A stretch of DNA of 64,000 nt from Rhyzopertha dominica (Eukaryota; Arthropoda; Insecta; Coleoptera; Bostrichidae): NCBI GenBank assembly GCA_025024175.1, contig QCXZ01000137.1:71548680-71612679 (forward strand), written 5' to 3'. Both the position numbers and the translations under genes were made by a program. Positions 1-12,200 of this stretch are shown piece after piece (positions within the stretch are counted from its first letter, which is position 1; every line of letters starts with the position of its first letter). Under the pieces are notes generated by a model, which saw nothing but the letters and a program-made list of their open reading frames with translations, did not search any database and had not been told where the DNA came from.

Positions 1-110
1 AAGAGAGAAATGCTATTATTTCCTCGGTGCATTGTAGTCCATGGTCTTCGCCGTTTGGCTACAATTAGCACCTTAGCACCTCTGAATTAATAATGCATTT
101 CTTTCTCTTG
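1..110. repeat. Short imperfect hairpin at window edge
   Basis: AAGAGAGAAATGC at the left edge is complementary to GCATTTCTTTCTCTT near 96-110, giving a hairpin of about 110 bases in the Gdh intron. It may be a small MITE cut off by the window edge. Confidence 0.35.
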
Positions 111-265
111 GTGTATAATTTACTAGCTTTGGTGTTTTTGGATTATTAAAGTTTTAAATAAAAACGCAATTTTTGATAACATGTGAAGGCTTCTGTTAAA
201 AAAAATTGCAAGATTGCAAACAATTTTGTTGTCAGCATATTTAACACAAAACATTTTTGTTGCAG

Positions 266-3200
266 GTCCGGGTATCGATGTCCCAGCTCCAGACATGGGC
301 ACGGGCGAACGTGAGATGTCCTGGATCGCCGACACTTACTCCAAAACTATCGGTTACTCGGACATCAACTCCCACGCGTGTGTTACTGGTAAGCCCATCA
401 ACCAAGGCGGTATCCATGGTAGAGTGTCCGCCACCGGCAGAGGTGTTTTCCACGGGCTGGAGAANTTCATCAACGAAGCCANCTACATGNGCATGATCGG
501 TACCACGCCGGGATGGGGCGGCAAGACCTTCATTGTCCAGGGTTTCGGTAATGTGGGCCTTCATACGATGAGGTACCTGCACAGGGCCGGAGCCACGTGC
601 ATTGGGGTCATAGAACACGACGGGTCCATCATCAATCCGGCCGGAATTGACCCTAAGGTATAGGTAGATCCTTCTATTTATTTCAAATAAATTTTTTTGA
701 CGGAGTGTATATTATACAGGGTGATTTACTAAGCAGAAATCGATCTAAGTGAAAGTATAATTGAACTTAAATAAAATTATTTCGAATGGAACTGTAAAAA
801 ATTATTTCGAATAAAGTTGTGTACAGAATCCAGTGCTTTCTAAGTTGAAACATTTTTAAAGATAAATTTTTGGTTATACTGGAAATGGACACCAACAGTG
901 AGGAGATGCAATTTCCGCATTTTCCTTTTGATATTACATTTTGCCTCGCTTCATCGATTGCATGATATGAAGTTGATGGTATCTTCCACCAATGGTTATT
1001 CAGATATTTACGTTTTTTGGAAATTTCAAATAATCATATGTTATGGTATTAGGTGTGAGTGGCGGTTGGCGAGTTTTCTATCTTCTTGTCCGTATTTTGA
1101 CTTTGGCTACTATTAATTAGGTGGAAATGAACAAAAAACTCAAAATAAATGACCAATTAAACAATAAAAAATCAGTTGACACATCATATTAAAAAAAGGA
1201 TAATAACGAAACCAAGAATAAAATTAGACTAAGCGCTCCAGATAACCACCAGCTTCACTAACAAACGTGCAACTGTTTTAATTTAAAAAAAAAATCACAT
1301 TTATCAAAGTAGTTTCATCTACCCTTTGAAAGGCATGACGAATTCGTTCGTTCATTCTTTAAAAACCAATTACTTAACGTGTCTCCACAAGCAGAAACCA
1401 AGTTTCGTTAAATCTGGAAATCGCGCTGGGCATGGTGTAGGACCTCCTCCTCTCTAATGGCCACAGGTGTCCCATCATGTTGGAACCACAACCAATGGAA
1501 CATTTTCTAACATTTCTGCTAATCGTGTTGCAGAAACTTTAAGTAGCGATTCCCGTTGATATTTCTATCGAAAAATAAGGTCCAAATATGTGTTATCTAA
1601 CAATGCTACACCATACATTCAACGACTACCACCAATGGCTTTATCTTTGGTATACACCCGTAAATTTTACGTGTACCTGGTAGAGAAGGTAGTTAATTTC
1701 GACCTAAATTGAATATAACAAAATAATTTTATTTCACTGGACTTTTTTCGCTGGGCTTTTCTTACGCTGTAGTTCGTAGGCCACTGCTAATTTTTCACAA
1801 ACTGACCGGACTATCGGCAATTGGGTCTCTGTACTTACAGACTGTACCAACCCAAGCCGTAGTTCGTAAAACCACCGCTAAATGGTGCCCAGGCATTTTC
1901 ATAAAATGACACCAAAGTGCTCTGTAAGTCATGTTCATGTCAAAAGAACATCAAAAAAGTAATTTCTGTGTTAACGTTTGTGTACGGCCAATTTAGAAAA
2001 CTAATCGATACCATTATTCACATAACACCAAACATATTTTTGTGAGATCTTGCTTTATGCGATAGGTGCATTGTACGCATGCATGCTTCTCAAAAAATTG
2101 TGTTATCTAGGTGAAAATTATACCTACCTTGTGGATTTCTAAAAGTTTTTGATTTGTGATATGCTTGGAACCCTCCTTAAATAACATTTTCAACAAGATA
2201 CTTTGGACTACTTTGTACAGAACAGCAAACAGCGTCAATTAGTCAACCAAGATCGCTTGATCTTTCACTACCGGACACATCTAACATATTATTGATAGAT
2301 GGTTGCAAAATTTGAATGAGACATCTTGGGAAAAAATTGTTCATCTGCGCAGTGGAAGCTTCACCCATTATTTTTGTCTTTTCTCTGATGATTACTTACA
2401 CTACGCTAATAAACATGTAGGATGTAGGTATACCAAAGTTTATTCAAATAGAATAATTATTACTGGATGCAGTCAGTATACTTTCATAGTTAGTAGATCT
2501 AGTTTATCTCAATTAACATATTCGTGAAATGAGATATGAAAAGCAAACATCCCTTTGTGTTTCTGGCAATCTGGCACACTAAATTTGAAAATATCTTAAA
2601 CATCAGCGGTACCTTATAATTGCCTGTTTATACATCTAATTTTGCTTGTTGGTACTATACATTTGGAGGGAATATTAACGAATATAATCGCATTAAATAG
2701 GTATTGTTACCTTTGAACTCTAGAGGCGACTCGTTAAGTCAGTTTAATACAATACACAAATTAACACCAATAAATACTTCACGTTTTATTTAATTAAACA
2801 CCGAACGTACATTTCGGTCCTACATGGACCCCCTTCAGCGGTGACAGCGGTATTGTTACCCATAAGAAAGAATTAATAGTTACAAAACGTGTTATGGGTT
2901 ATGGCTATCAAATATTATAGCAAATTTAAAACTGCATGTATTCGTGTTGGTGTACAATATACTATTGTTGGATGCACGTTTACTGGATACCTATAGGCAC
3001 TATAAAAGCACACAGCTCTAATTTATTATCAAGAGCAATTTTCCCCCTCATTGTAAAAGTGAAATGTTAACCTAATGGAAAATGAGACAGAACATAGTTT
3101 TCTCGATGATTCTGGAGTCACTTGACACAAAGGTAATATTCCAATTAATGCAGCTGATTACATAATGACGTCATTAGCTTGAAACAACCGCTATGCTAAT

Positions 3201-6200
3201 TCACGGCTGGCGATAGTTGGTTACACGCGTGATGTAAAAAAGCGCATGTTGTTTGTAACAGTCCCACGTGATAAAATTTAATCATTAGCGGTACAGAACG
3301 TTCCATCGCTCATGCCTATCCAATTGTATAAACTTAATTGACTCTGACGGAGTCTGGATGAAAGTGAATTTTGGAATTCTCCCAGTAATGATTAATGCAC
3401 TCTTTTTGTTTAGAAATACTCCTCGGTTGTTTAAGAACTCAGTTCATGTATAAAATTGAATACAGATTTACTCTTATCATCGCTTTACGACTAAGTGTTT
3501 GAGCGGTTTATGTATCGCCAAAGTTAACTGCTAGGTATTGAGAAATCAATAATGGGTATTATAAACGCGATTTTATATTAGTTTAGACTAGCATTATGGA
3601 GTGATGAAACGACTTATTCATTGATAAGGGAAAGATCTTTTCATCTAACGGCTTTTAAATAAAAATGATTCAGTATAGTTTATTTTTATAGAAAAGCATG
3701 CAACAAATGTAATAAATATTATTATAATGTGGAAGAAACCGTATATTACTTCTGCTAGTGTAAAAATTTGGTTCTTTCCCGGTATTTTTATGGTATTTAT
3801 CTGTATTTTGTTAGTTTTCTTTTTTAATTTCTAAACAGGTTTAGTAAAACTAAACGTGTAATACGTAATTAAACCAAACGGTATGGAACAACTGTTGGAC
3901 CGCAACGGTATCGAAATGAGTGTGTTTTTTTAGTAAGAAACTAGTCTAAACTGTGGAAAATGTCGAAGGTGACCATTGCCGTTTTTTTAATAATTACCTT
4001 CATATAATTAAGAATTTTTCAGTCAATTAATAGTCATTACTGTCGTGTGACACTTTTAGGGAGATAAACAAAAAATAATGCCTAATAGATTGTGGATTTG
4101 TTATAGTTAAATACGATTTTTTTTGCATTATAAAATAAATAAGCATTGCTTTTCGTATGCTTTAGATTTTGCAACATTTTTCTTGAAAAATATCAGCGTT
4201 CAAGTTGCCCAATGTATTCCTATCTGTATGCATCCCTACAAATATTATTAACATTCTAAATTACTATGATTCTGGGCATTTTCTCATCTTCTAAAACAGT
4301 TATTTTATTTGTCATTTCCTGTTCTCTAGGTTAACTTGCAGAGCTTCTGCTTCTGCTGCGATACTATTTTCGTCAGTTTGATTTACAGCTGTTTGTGTCT
4401 GCTCAATTTATGTTTTATTTTATTAATTCCCATAAACTATATATTGCCCAAAAATTATTTTCGGTATCGCCATACTTCATGATTTTTTTTCGCTATTCTC
4501 GGTACATGACAACTGTTATTCTTTTCCTTCCATTTACTATAAACTACAGCATTTGCATCGAAAGGGAATAAACTACAAATCCATAATCCATTTTTCAGGC
4601 TTGATGCTACTATCATTTATTATAGTATCTAGTAAGCGTGAAAATGTAATTTATCTAACAGTTCTTCTAGATGTGCTCCATACAATTCTTACAAGGAATT
4701 TTTCCACGTTCCTTTAATGGGAAAAGTTTTATCACGTCTGCAGGTTGTAGCGTTGTCTACTTTGTCTGTGTTCTTTGTTGTTTTTCTAAAATCACTAGCA
4801 GATAATACAGCCTAACTGTTCTTTCAGTAATTTCTGTATGTCACTTGAGGTTAGCTCTTAACTATCCGTTACAAGGTTGATTATTTTTTAAGGGATTATC
4901 AGGCGGATTTTCGTTCAGAAATGTTTGAGTGGCGCAAGAAAATACCTTTCCCTTTAAGTGGAAAGCGTTTCTCGGCAGCATTCATACTGAGAGAATGCAA
5001 GCTCTTCTTTTCCGTGTGGGGGAAACACCATACGATTTTTTAAGTTCGGGATTGGGTAGATTGTACAGCCTCTTCTAGCTCGGCTTATCACTTGCATTAA
5101 TCTACCCGGCAGATTTTTATATACGTAACCTAATTTTTACCACCAGTGTATTCTATTCTATATCTTCTGCGGTGCGATCCCGCAAATGGACGATGCGATG
5201 CACCTAGACCTTTCGATCCGTTCTGTCCGCACCGAACCTTAGAAGTCCTGCCTTCTCAAAGAAGTGCAGTATCTCTTTCCAAGGAAATCTGTAAAGATCT
5301 TAAGTGTCAATGAATTGAAACTCAAATTCTCCAAACCTTTTGCCTTCCAGCGGTGCATTGCTGGTAAGCAGGTGAATCGGAGTTTCCTCCTCTTCTGAGC
5401 AGAACCTACAGGTGTTACTCTCCGCTACGCCCATATTATATGGGTGTTTATTGAGCCGGCGGTGTCCCGTAAGGACACCCACCATTAATCGCAATTGAGA
5501 ACGACTCAGGCTCAAAAGCCAAAAGGCCCCAGATTGTCTCAGTTCCGGGGCGTCTTCCCAATATAAGCAAAACTGACGACCAAGCCACTTTGTCATCTCA
5601 GCCCTCAGTTTGCTTTCTGGGACAGCAATGGAAGGTTGCGGTCCGAGATAAGGTGCTGACGTCACGCATTTCCCTAGTGTAACTACAGTTTGTATGACAT
5701 TTAAACCAAAGTACGTCATTCCAAAACAACACTAGTGGGAGAATTTGCGCTTTATACAATTAAGAAAGGGCTTCGGGACCTTATTGAAAAACTAACAATG
5801 TCCCTTGTCTAATAACTGTCAATGTCAAATAAGCGTGCACTTTACTTTATGTAGTAAGCCAAGAACCTAAAAAAAAAACCAAGCATGTATTGAGTTGAGC
5901 AGAAAAAACGAGAAATCTTTTCCTATTTAACTTCCCTTCCAGCTCTGATGGTTTCCGAATTTCCACATTATTCATCGAAAAAACATCGTGTATACTTCCG
6001 TTTAAATTTTATAACCTTTCAAATTTGCTGCTACTCCACAAAAAGAAATATGCCAACAACACATAATTTTTAGTTACTTTTGTGCAATGGAAATGTGTCG
6101 ATGTTTAGACATCTACAATTCACTTGTTGATGCAGGCACTAGAAGATTATCGAGTTACCAATGGCACCATCGTCGGCTATCCAGGCGCTAAGCCATACGA

Positions 6201-9200
6201 AGGCGAGAACCTGATGTTCGAGCCTGTCGACATCCTCATTCCTGCCGCCATTGAGAAAGTTATTAACGCGGACAACGCAAGTAAAATACAGGCCAAGGTG
6301 GGTCGTCACAAATGAACGCCGTGGATATACGAACATTAATTTCTTTAAAGATCATTGCAGAAGCTGCCAATGGACCTACCACTCCAGCAGCCGACAAGAT
6401 ACTCATTGAGAGAAACATTATGGTCATCCCGGATCTTTACATCAACGCTGGCGGTGTGACCGTGTCGTTCTTCGAATGGTTGAAGAATTTGAACCACGTG
6501 TCGTATGGAAGGTTGACGTTTAAGTACGAGAGGGAATCTAACTACCAGCTTTTAGGTAAGTTTCTGTTCATACTGTTTTTTTTTTGCGAGCAGGATTCTT
6601 CTTAATAAGGTTAAACGGTCGTTCAAAGCTGAATGTTTTCTACTCCACTTAAGACATCCTCGGTTTCTGAGCTGTAAGTAACTTTGAGGGCCAAAAATTT
6701 GAGCCATTTTTTTCAGTTTTTCGTTTAAAACTCGAAAACGACAAATGCTAATATCAAACTGAACTACACGAAGTTAAAACCAGTTCAGCCATGTAATCGC
6801 CTTCTGTTTGCACAAAACTGTCTATCAAAATATAGTACACTACAATCGATAATGTTAGTTAGATATTCAGGTACCGGTTATTCCCCTCATCTCTTTGGGA
6901 TATGCCAATAAAATTTTAACCAAAATAAACTAAGTAACATTAACATTTAAATGTTAAGTAAAATAATTCATATAAAACATAGAGTATAGTCGTTAACATA
7001 TAGGCAGGGAGTTGTGGTATTTATTATCAGAAAGAACACAGACTTATTGGTTCTGCTCCTTGATCATGTAGCTGTTCGTAATGAGGAGCAAGAACCTTTT
7101 ACCAACATTTTCCTAATGTTTAACAACATATTTAATAAAAATCCAAGCTCTTTGAACACAGCTTCAGTTTTTACGAATCAAGTGCCACCCCTGATCGGGT
7201 TGCTGAGGCAGGAAAACAGTTAATTGCGACCTTGTACACGTGTGATAGCAAGAAATGCTTAAATGAAATAAGGTTGAAACAATTTTGTTAAAAAACAATC
7301 TGGATTTGGTATGTTTGCCTTCTACTGAAGCAGATGCTCACCAGCATTCCTTGAGGGTATATTTGCATGAGCTAATGATCTAAATCCACTGCGGTTCCAG
7401 AACCTGTTTAAAAGGGTGTCAAACAGCTTGTTCATACTAAAAAGCTGGAGTCAAGTGCTCTGTTATATGTAGAAACTGTGAAGGGCACTTTCTCACAACT
7501 TCCTCGCAGAAGAAGACATTTGCGGAATGTGACAAAAGTGAAATCATCGAAGAAAAGAAGACTTTCTGCACTTGCCAGAAGATGATTACGATTTCGAAGA
7601 TTTTTCAAAGGACTGTTATACCCAAAACGCTGACGAAGATCTAAAAATTATATATCTCACGAACAATATTGTTGCGAAATCAGCGCTATCCAGATAATAC
7701 TATCAATCGAACCTCCGTGAAGTTTCAATAGGATTTGGAAGGTGTTGCTTCTGGAATTTTCGATGGGGGTATAAATAGCCCGAAGGAGAGAGCGCGGTCA
7801 ATTTTGAATTCGAATAGCGGTTATCAAGTGAGCGAAAAGCTTAGTGAAGCAGGTGTTTTTTAGTGCTAGTGTGTACAGCATAGTGATTTAGTCAAGTAAT
7901 AGTTATAAAACACTAGTGTTTTTAACTAATTCTGTTTAGATCTAGCGTTTTTAATATTAGTGTTTTAAATAAAAGCAGTTAAATCAGAAATCCGAAATTT
8001 CTATTAGAAAGCAAGATCTCTAAAATTAAGCTTTACTTTGCAATAATGATTGTTTAACAAAACATTTCACTTTACAGGTTTCTCATTTCTTCAGATAAAA
8101 TTGAATTATTTGTATTATTGATGATTTATATTTAAATAAAATTTGATGCTCTACAACTGCCACTAAATAATTCATTTGGAATAGTCAATTTTAAGGCACC
8201 TGCATTGAAATATGAGCATAGCTCACTTTTCAATCAAGTTGGTTGAAAATTGCCGAAATGATGATCGATTGTGGCTAAACGGCTGAACCAATTTTGATTT
8301 TCCGCAGCTTATTCGACGCGAAATTTAATGCTTTTTAATTTTGGTAGGATCAAGATTTTCTGTAGGATGCTATACTTTCTAGTTTTAAGCGAAAAATTTA
8401 AAAAAAGTGCTAGAATGTCGTGGTTTTTTGGCCCTCAAAAGTTTAGCTTAGCTCAGAAATCGGCGCGGCGCAAACTCATGTAGCACTTGCTGGTATGCTT
8501 AAAGTGGATTAAAAATATCCCGTTTGAAAATAGTTGGAATTTTGCCATTTCTCTCAGATTCTCACAGTGTTAAACAAATTATTAAAAAATTATGTGCTTT
8601 TAAGAAGTACGTATGCCACATTATGTTTAGGATGTGCTATTTATAGAGACTTGGGATGATCTATATGTCAATAACATTGCAGCGTAATACAGTTCCAGGA
8701 GTAGGCAATTGTTCAATAGTAATTCTCGAAATAAGTTGGCTGCTGTGTCTATCTTACTTTCGAGTGATTTGCTTTTATGTAAACTCATTGGATTTGGTCT
8801 TTTAACAAGTGGAAGCTTGAGTAGGAAGAAATTCTCCTAAAAGCTGAAAAATAGTACTGCTACATCAACATATAAAAACCTTTGTTCTTGCCCATGAATT
8901 CGGTTATCCTAAATAAGTATGCTTATGTCTGAACAAAAATTACAGAATTGAAGTAGATATTGAGTTTTCTTGAGAGAAAACTTCGATATGCCGGAGAAGC
9001 ACAAACATCTGGTAAAATTATCAATAATGTCTGCATTGCATTTTTTATTAGCGTCGCAAGTATTAAAAAATATCAAGTGACTGCCGGAAATAGCTCATGC
9101 GAATTCCCCTCTATCCTATGGTTCAAAGTTATACACTGTTTGCTAGACCATGTTTCGTGACAATTTTGATATGACGTGGGCATTTGTGGTTTTGAGAGGT

Positions 9201-12200
9201 GACGATTTTTGCCTGGCACCCAAAACCCAGAAGATGATGACCTTTTTTACGTGAAGTAAGAGGATTTAGACTTATATTCGAGGCATGTGCTGTCATTAGT
9301 AATTCGGTATGCAGTTTGGCGCCATGGGTGTTTTATAGAAGTTGTTGGTAATATTTCTAAATACATACCATAATCCTCCCTCGGAGTATGTTTTTTTGGA
9401 TCCCTCCGTATATTTAAAGTTATATTTAGCTGAAAAGATCGTCATAGGAAACGTATTGGAAATTCTTAGTAAGTAATCACTGGGTTAACAAAACGAAGAT
9501 TGGAAAATGATCTACATATAAAATTCAAGTGCTGCAATGAAATATTTTATATACCTACTTGATTACATTTATATCTTAGGAGAATTAAATAGGATATAGA
9601 GATCAACCACATTTGTGAAGTAGGTAATTTGTTATTGTTTTGTAGTTTCCTTAAAGAACGCTCATTTAAAATAAGTTGAGGACTAGACACGAAACTCCGC
9701 AACTGAACAGGGAATAAAAATGCCGATATGCAAGAATTGTGCAAAGCAGTTAAACCTTGAGGTAAAATTGACATATCGTAATACTTGACATAACTTGCAA
9801 AAGTTTTTAAATGTGAACTAAGTCAATTCTAAGCCCCCGAAGCAGTACAGACGATTAATAGGATTAATAGCAGTGCAAAAAAGTCTTGAATATTTGTCAA
9901 CAATAGTTATAAAGACAGAATACGAATCATGTCATTACTAACATGTACTCGAGCTCAAAGTAATGCACCCATAAAGGCAAATGTTATGAGGATTTCCGTA
10001 TTAATTTCTTGTGTCACAATAAGCGATTAAAATTTGATTTAAGTTGACAAATAAATAGTATAAAAAATCTTAATAATGTGTTGTCCGGCCCCGCCATGGT
10101 TATTACAGCACTCCAATAACCCAGTCTTATTAGATTTCCACTACGAAAAAACTCCCAGTGAGCTATTTTTATAAACCTCCATTTAGGTGTTATAGAAAAA
10201 CGGGATTTCGCGAATATACCGCTTCCTTTGATTTGGAGGTCAATGGGGGAGAAGGGGTGATTCTATTAATTTTTTATAGTTTTAATCAACCGTTTTCGTG
10301 ATATGGCGTGGATATAGTACCTAAATATTAAAAGCACCAATTTATTTTCACACTACCTTGGAGTTAAAATGCAAAGCACGTGTCCTTTCATATGATTTCC
10401 TCACTAGGCTTAATCCATGATATTTAGAGTAATATAATATTGTATTATATTATGTATACAGAAACCTCTTCTTCCTTAAAAAATATGCCTTCTTTGATTA
10501 TTAAAGTCTTTTTCCTCATTGTCGGTTAGTTTTATTAAGTCGTTTGTATCCTTGTGTCCAGTATTTATATCGATTTGAGTTGGTAAAACATAATAGATTA
10601 ATGTGGCTATGTGCTTCAAAATAATCGATATTTCTAGTGATATTGGTTTTTGAATTTGAACAAGACTAAATTTGGCAAGATCCATAAGTTGTAGAGTCAA
10701 TCAAATAATTAATAGAATCTTTCTTTCTCATTCACTTTCGAATTACTTTTTACTTTCTAACACCTAATAAAGTTATAGCTCCATCAAAATGTTTTCGTTT
10801 TCATATCTAAAATGACGGGGCTGTTACTCGGAGAGGCATACGAGTACATCAGATGTGGTGGTCGATGTCTTCTTGTGGTAAGCGGTCTCAGGCCTGTTGA
10901 ACACACATCTGTCGATGTTAACTCATACATGTTCTACTTGCGATAAGTCAGGTAATTTTGCAAGGCAAACCAAAATCTCCAAGCCAATATCTTGTTTAAA
11001 CTCCATGGTTTTGGAGGTACTGTATGCGGGTTAGCGTTGTGTTCTTGGAGAAAGGCTTTTGGCATAAGCATGGGCGTACCGAAGGGGGGGGGGCAGTTGT
11101 CCCCCCTGGACCTGGACCTGGACTGTCAACTCTGGGCCCTTCCCAGCTTCCATACATTTAGCTGAATAATTAAGTATGTATTTACGAAATTGTTGATGAA
11201 GTAGAATTTATAGACAAGCGTATTTCACAATTTTCATCCAGAACCCATATTTGACCTATGCACATGACATTCAATAAGTCGTTGTCAAACGATTTCCAAG
11301 CTTATTTTGGTCAGGAGTCATAATACGATTTCTACTTTGTTCAGCTCTTCTAATATGTTTTCTTATAGGGATTGTTTAACTATTCTGTTATGTGGAATAT
11401 CCAGAATCGGTCACATTATTTGGTATTTGGCGGTAACTCCAATCTTATCAGTTCCAAATTTCAAAATTAATACAGAGAAACAAAAACTTTCAAAAATATC
11501 AGTTATTTCGAGCAAAAATCCATGAAAGTCTATTTAACGTAAGTTTTAGGAATACAGTAGTATTATATACACGAATTAAAACCCGGTGTGCCATTAAAAT
11601 GCCAGTATACAAAAGACTTTTTGAAAAACGGATTAAATATATTTCAGTTTATTTAAATGAGGCTTAATTAGTTAAAATATTAAGCGCTGGGTTAATTTTT
11701 GGAAACAGTGTACTGGCGGACTACGTAGGCGGCCTTAACTTAAAAAAAAATAATAGCTAAATGAAAAATATGATAATCAAATAAACCCAAAGGTTCAGTC
11801 TAAATAAAAGATGATATATTCTGTACTGTGTTCATAACAAGCATGTCTTGCATAATTTTATGCAACTATCTAATTCTGCTTTTACACAGTACCTACTCAT
11901 AATATGTACAAAATCGTTGTCGAACATTGAAATGTAATATGCTATCATTTTACTGATGTGTTGCGGTGTCTGTTTATTATCTAGCATTTATTAATCGACT
12001 CAAAAGAACTATTTTCGATTTATGCCCTGTCATTATTTTAGCCAAAGAGCAAAAAAGTACTTAAATTTGATCTGTTTAAAATATCAGAATTTGCTAATGT
12101 CCAAGTTAGTGGAGTATCATCGATGTGCTCATATTCAGTTTCAGATGACGGTATAAGGCACATTAAGCACATAAACTATGCATACATGATTAAAGAAAAA

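Larger units (their letters stand above)
6620..8533. repeat. Decayed transposon with long terminal inverted repeats
   Basis: The left segment (about 6620-6790, containing CTCCACTT, TTTCTGAGCT and TTTGAGGGCCAAAAA) recurs inverted at about 8280-8533, diverged and with indels. A shared GGTTCAGCC block lies on the inner side of both arms. The 1.9-kb interval holds a Cys-rich ORF relic and an LTR-like promoter segment. The size and arms suggest an old DNA transposon carrying later insertions. Confidence 0.45.

Noticed and set aside
241..618. Minus-strand ORF across the first visible Gdh exon
   Set aside because: Antisense shadow of a well-conserved GDH exon.
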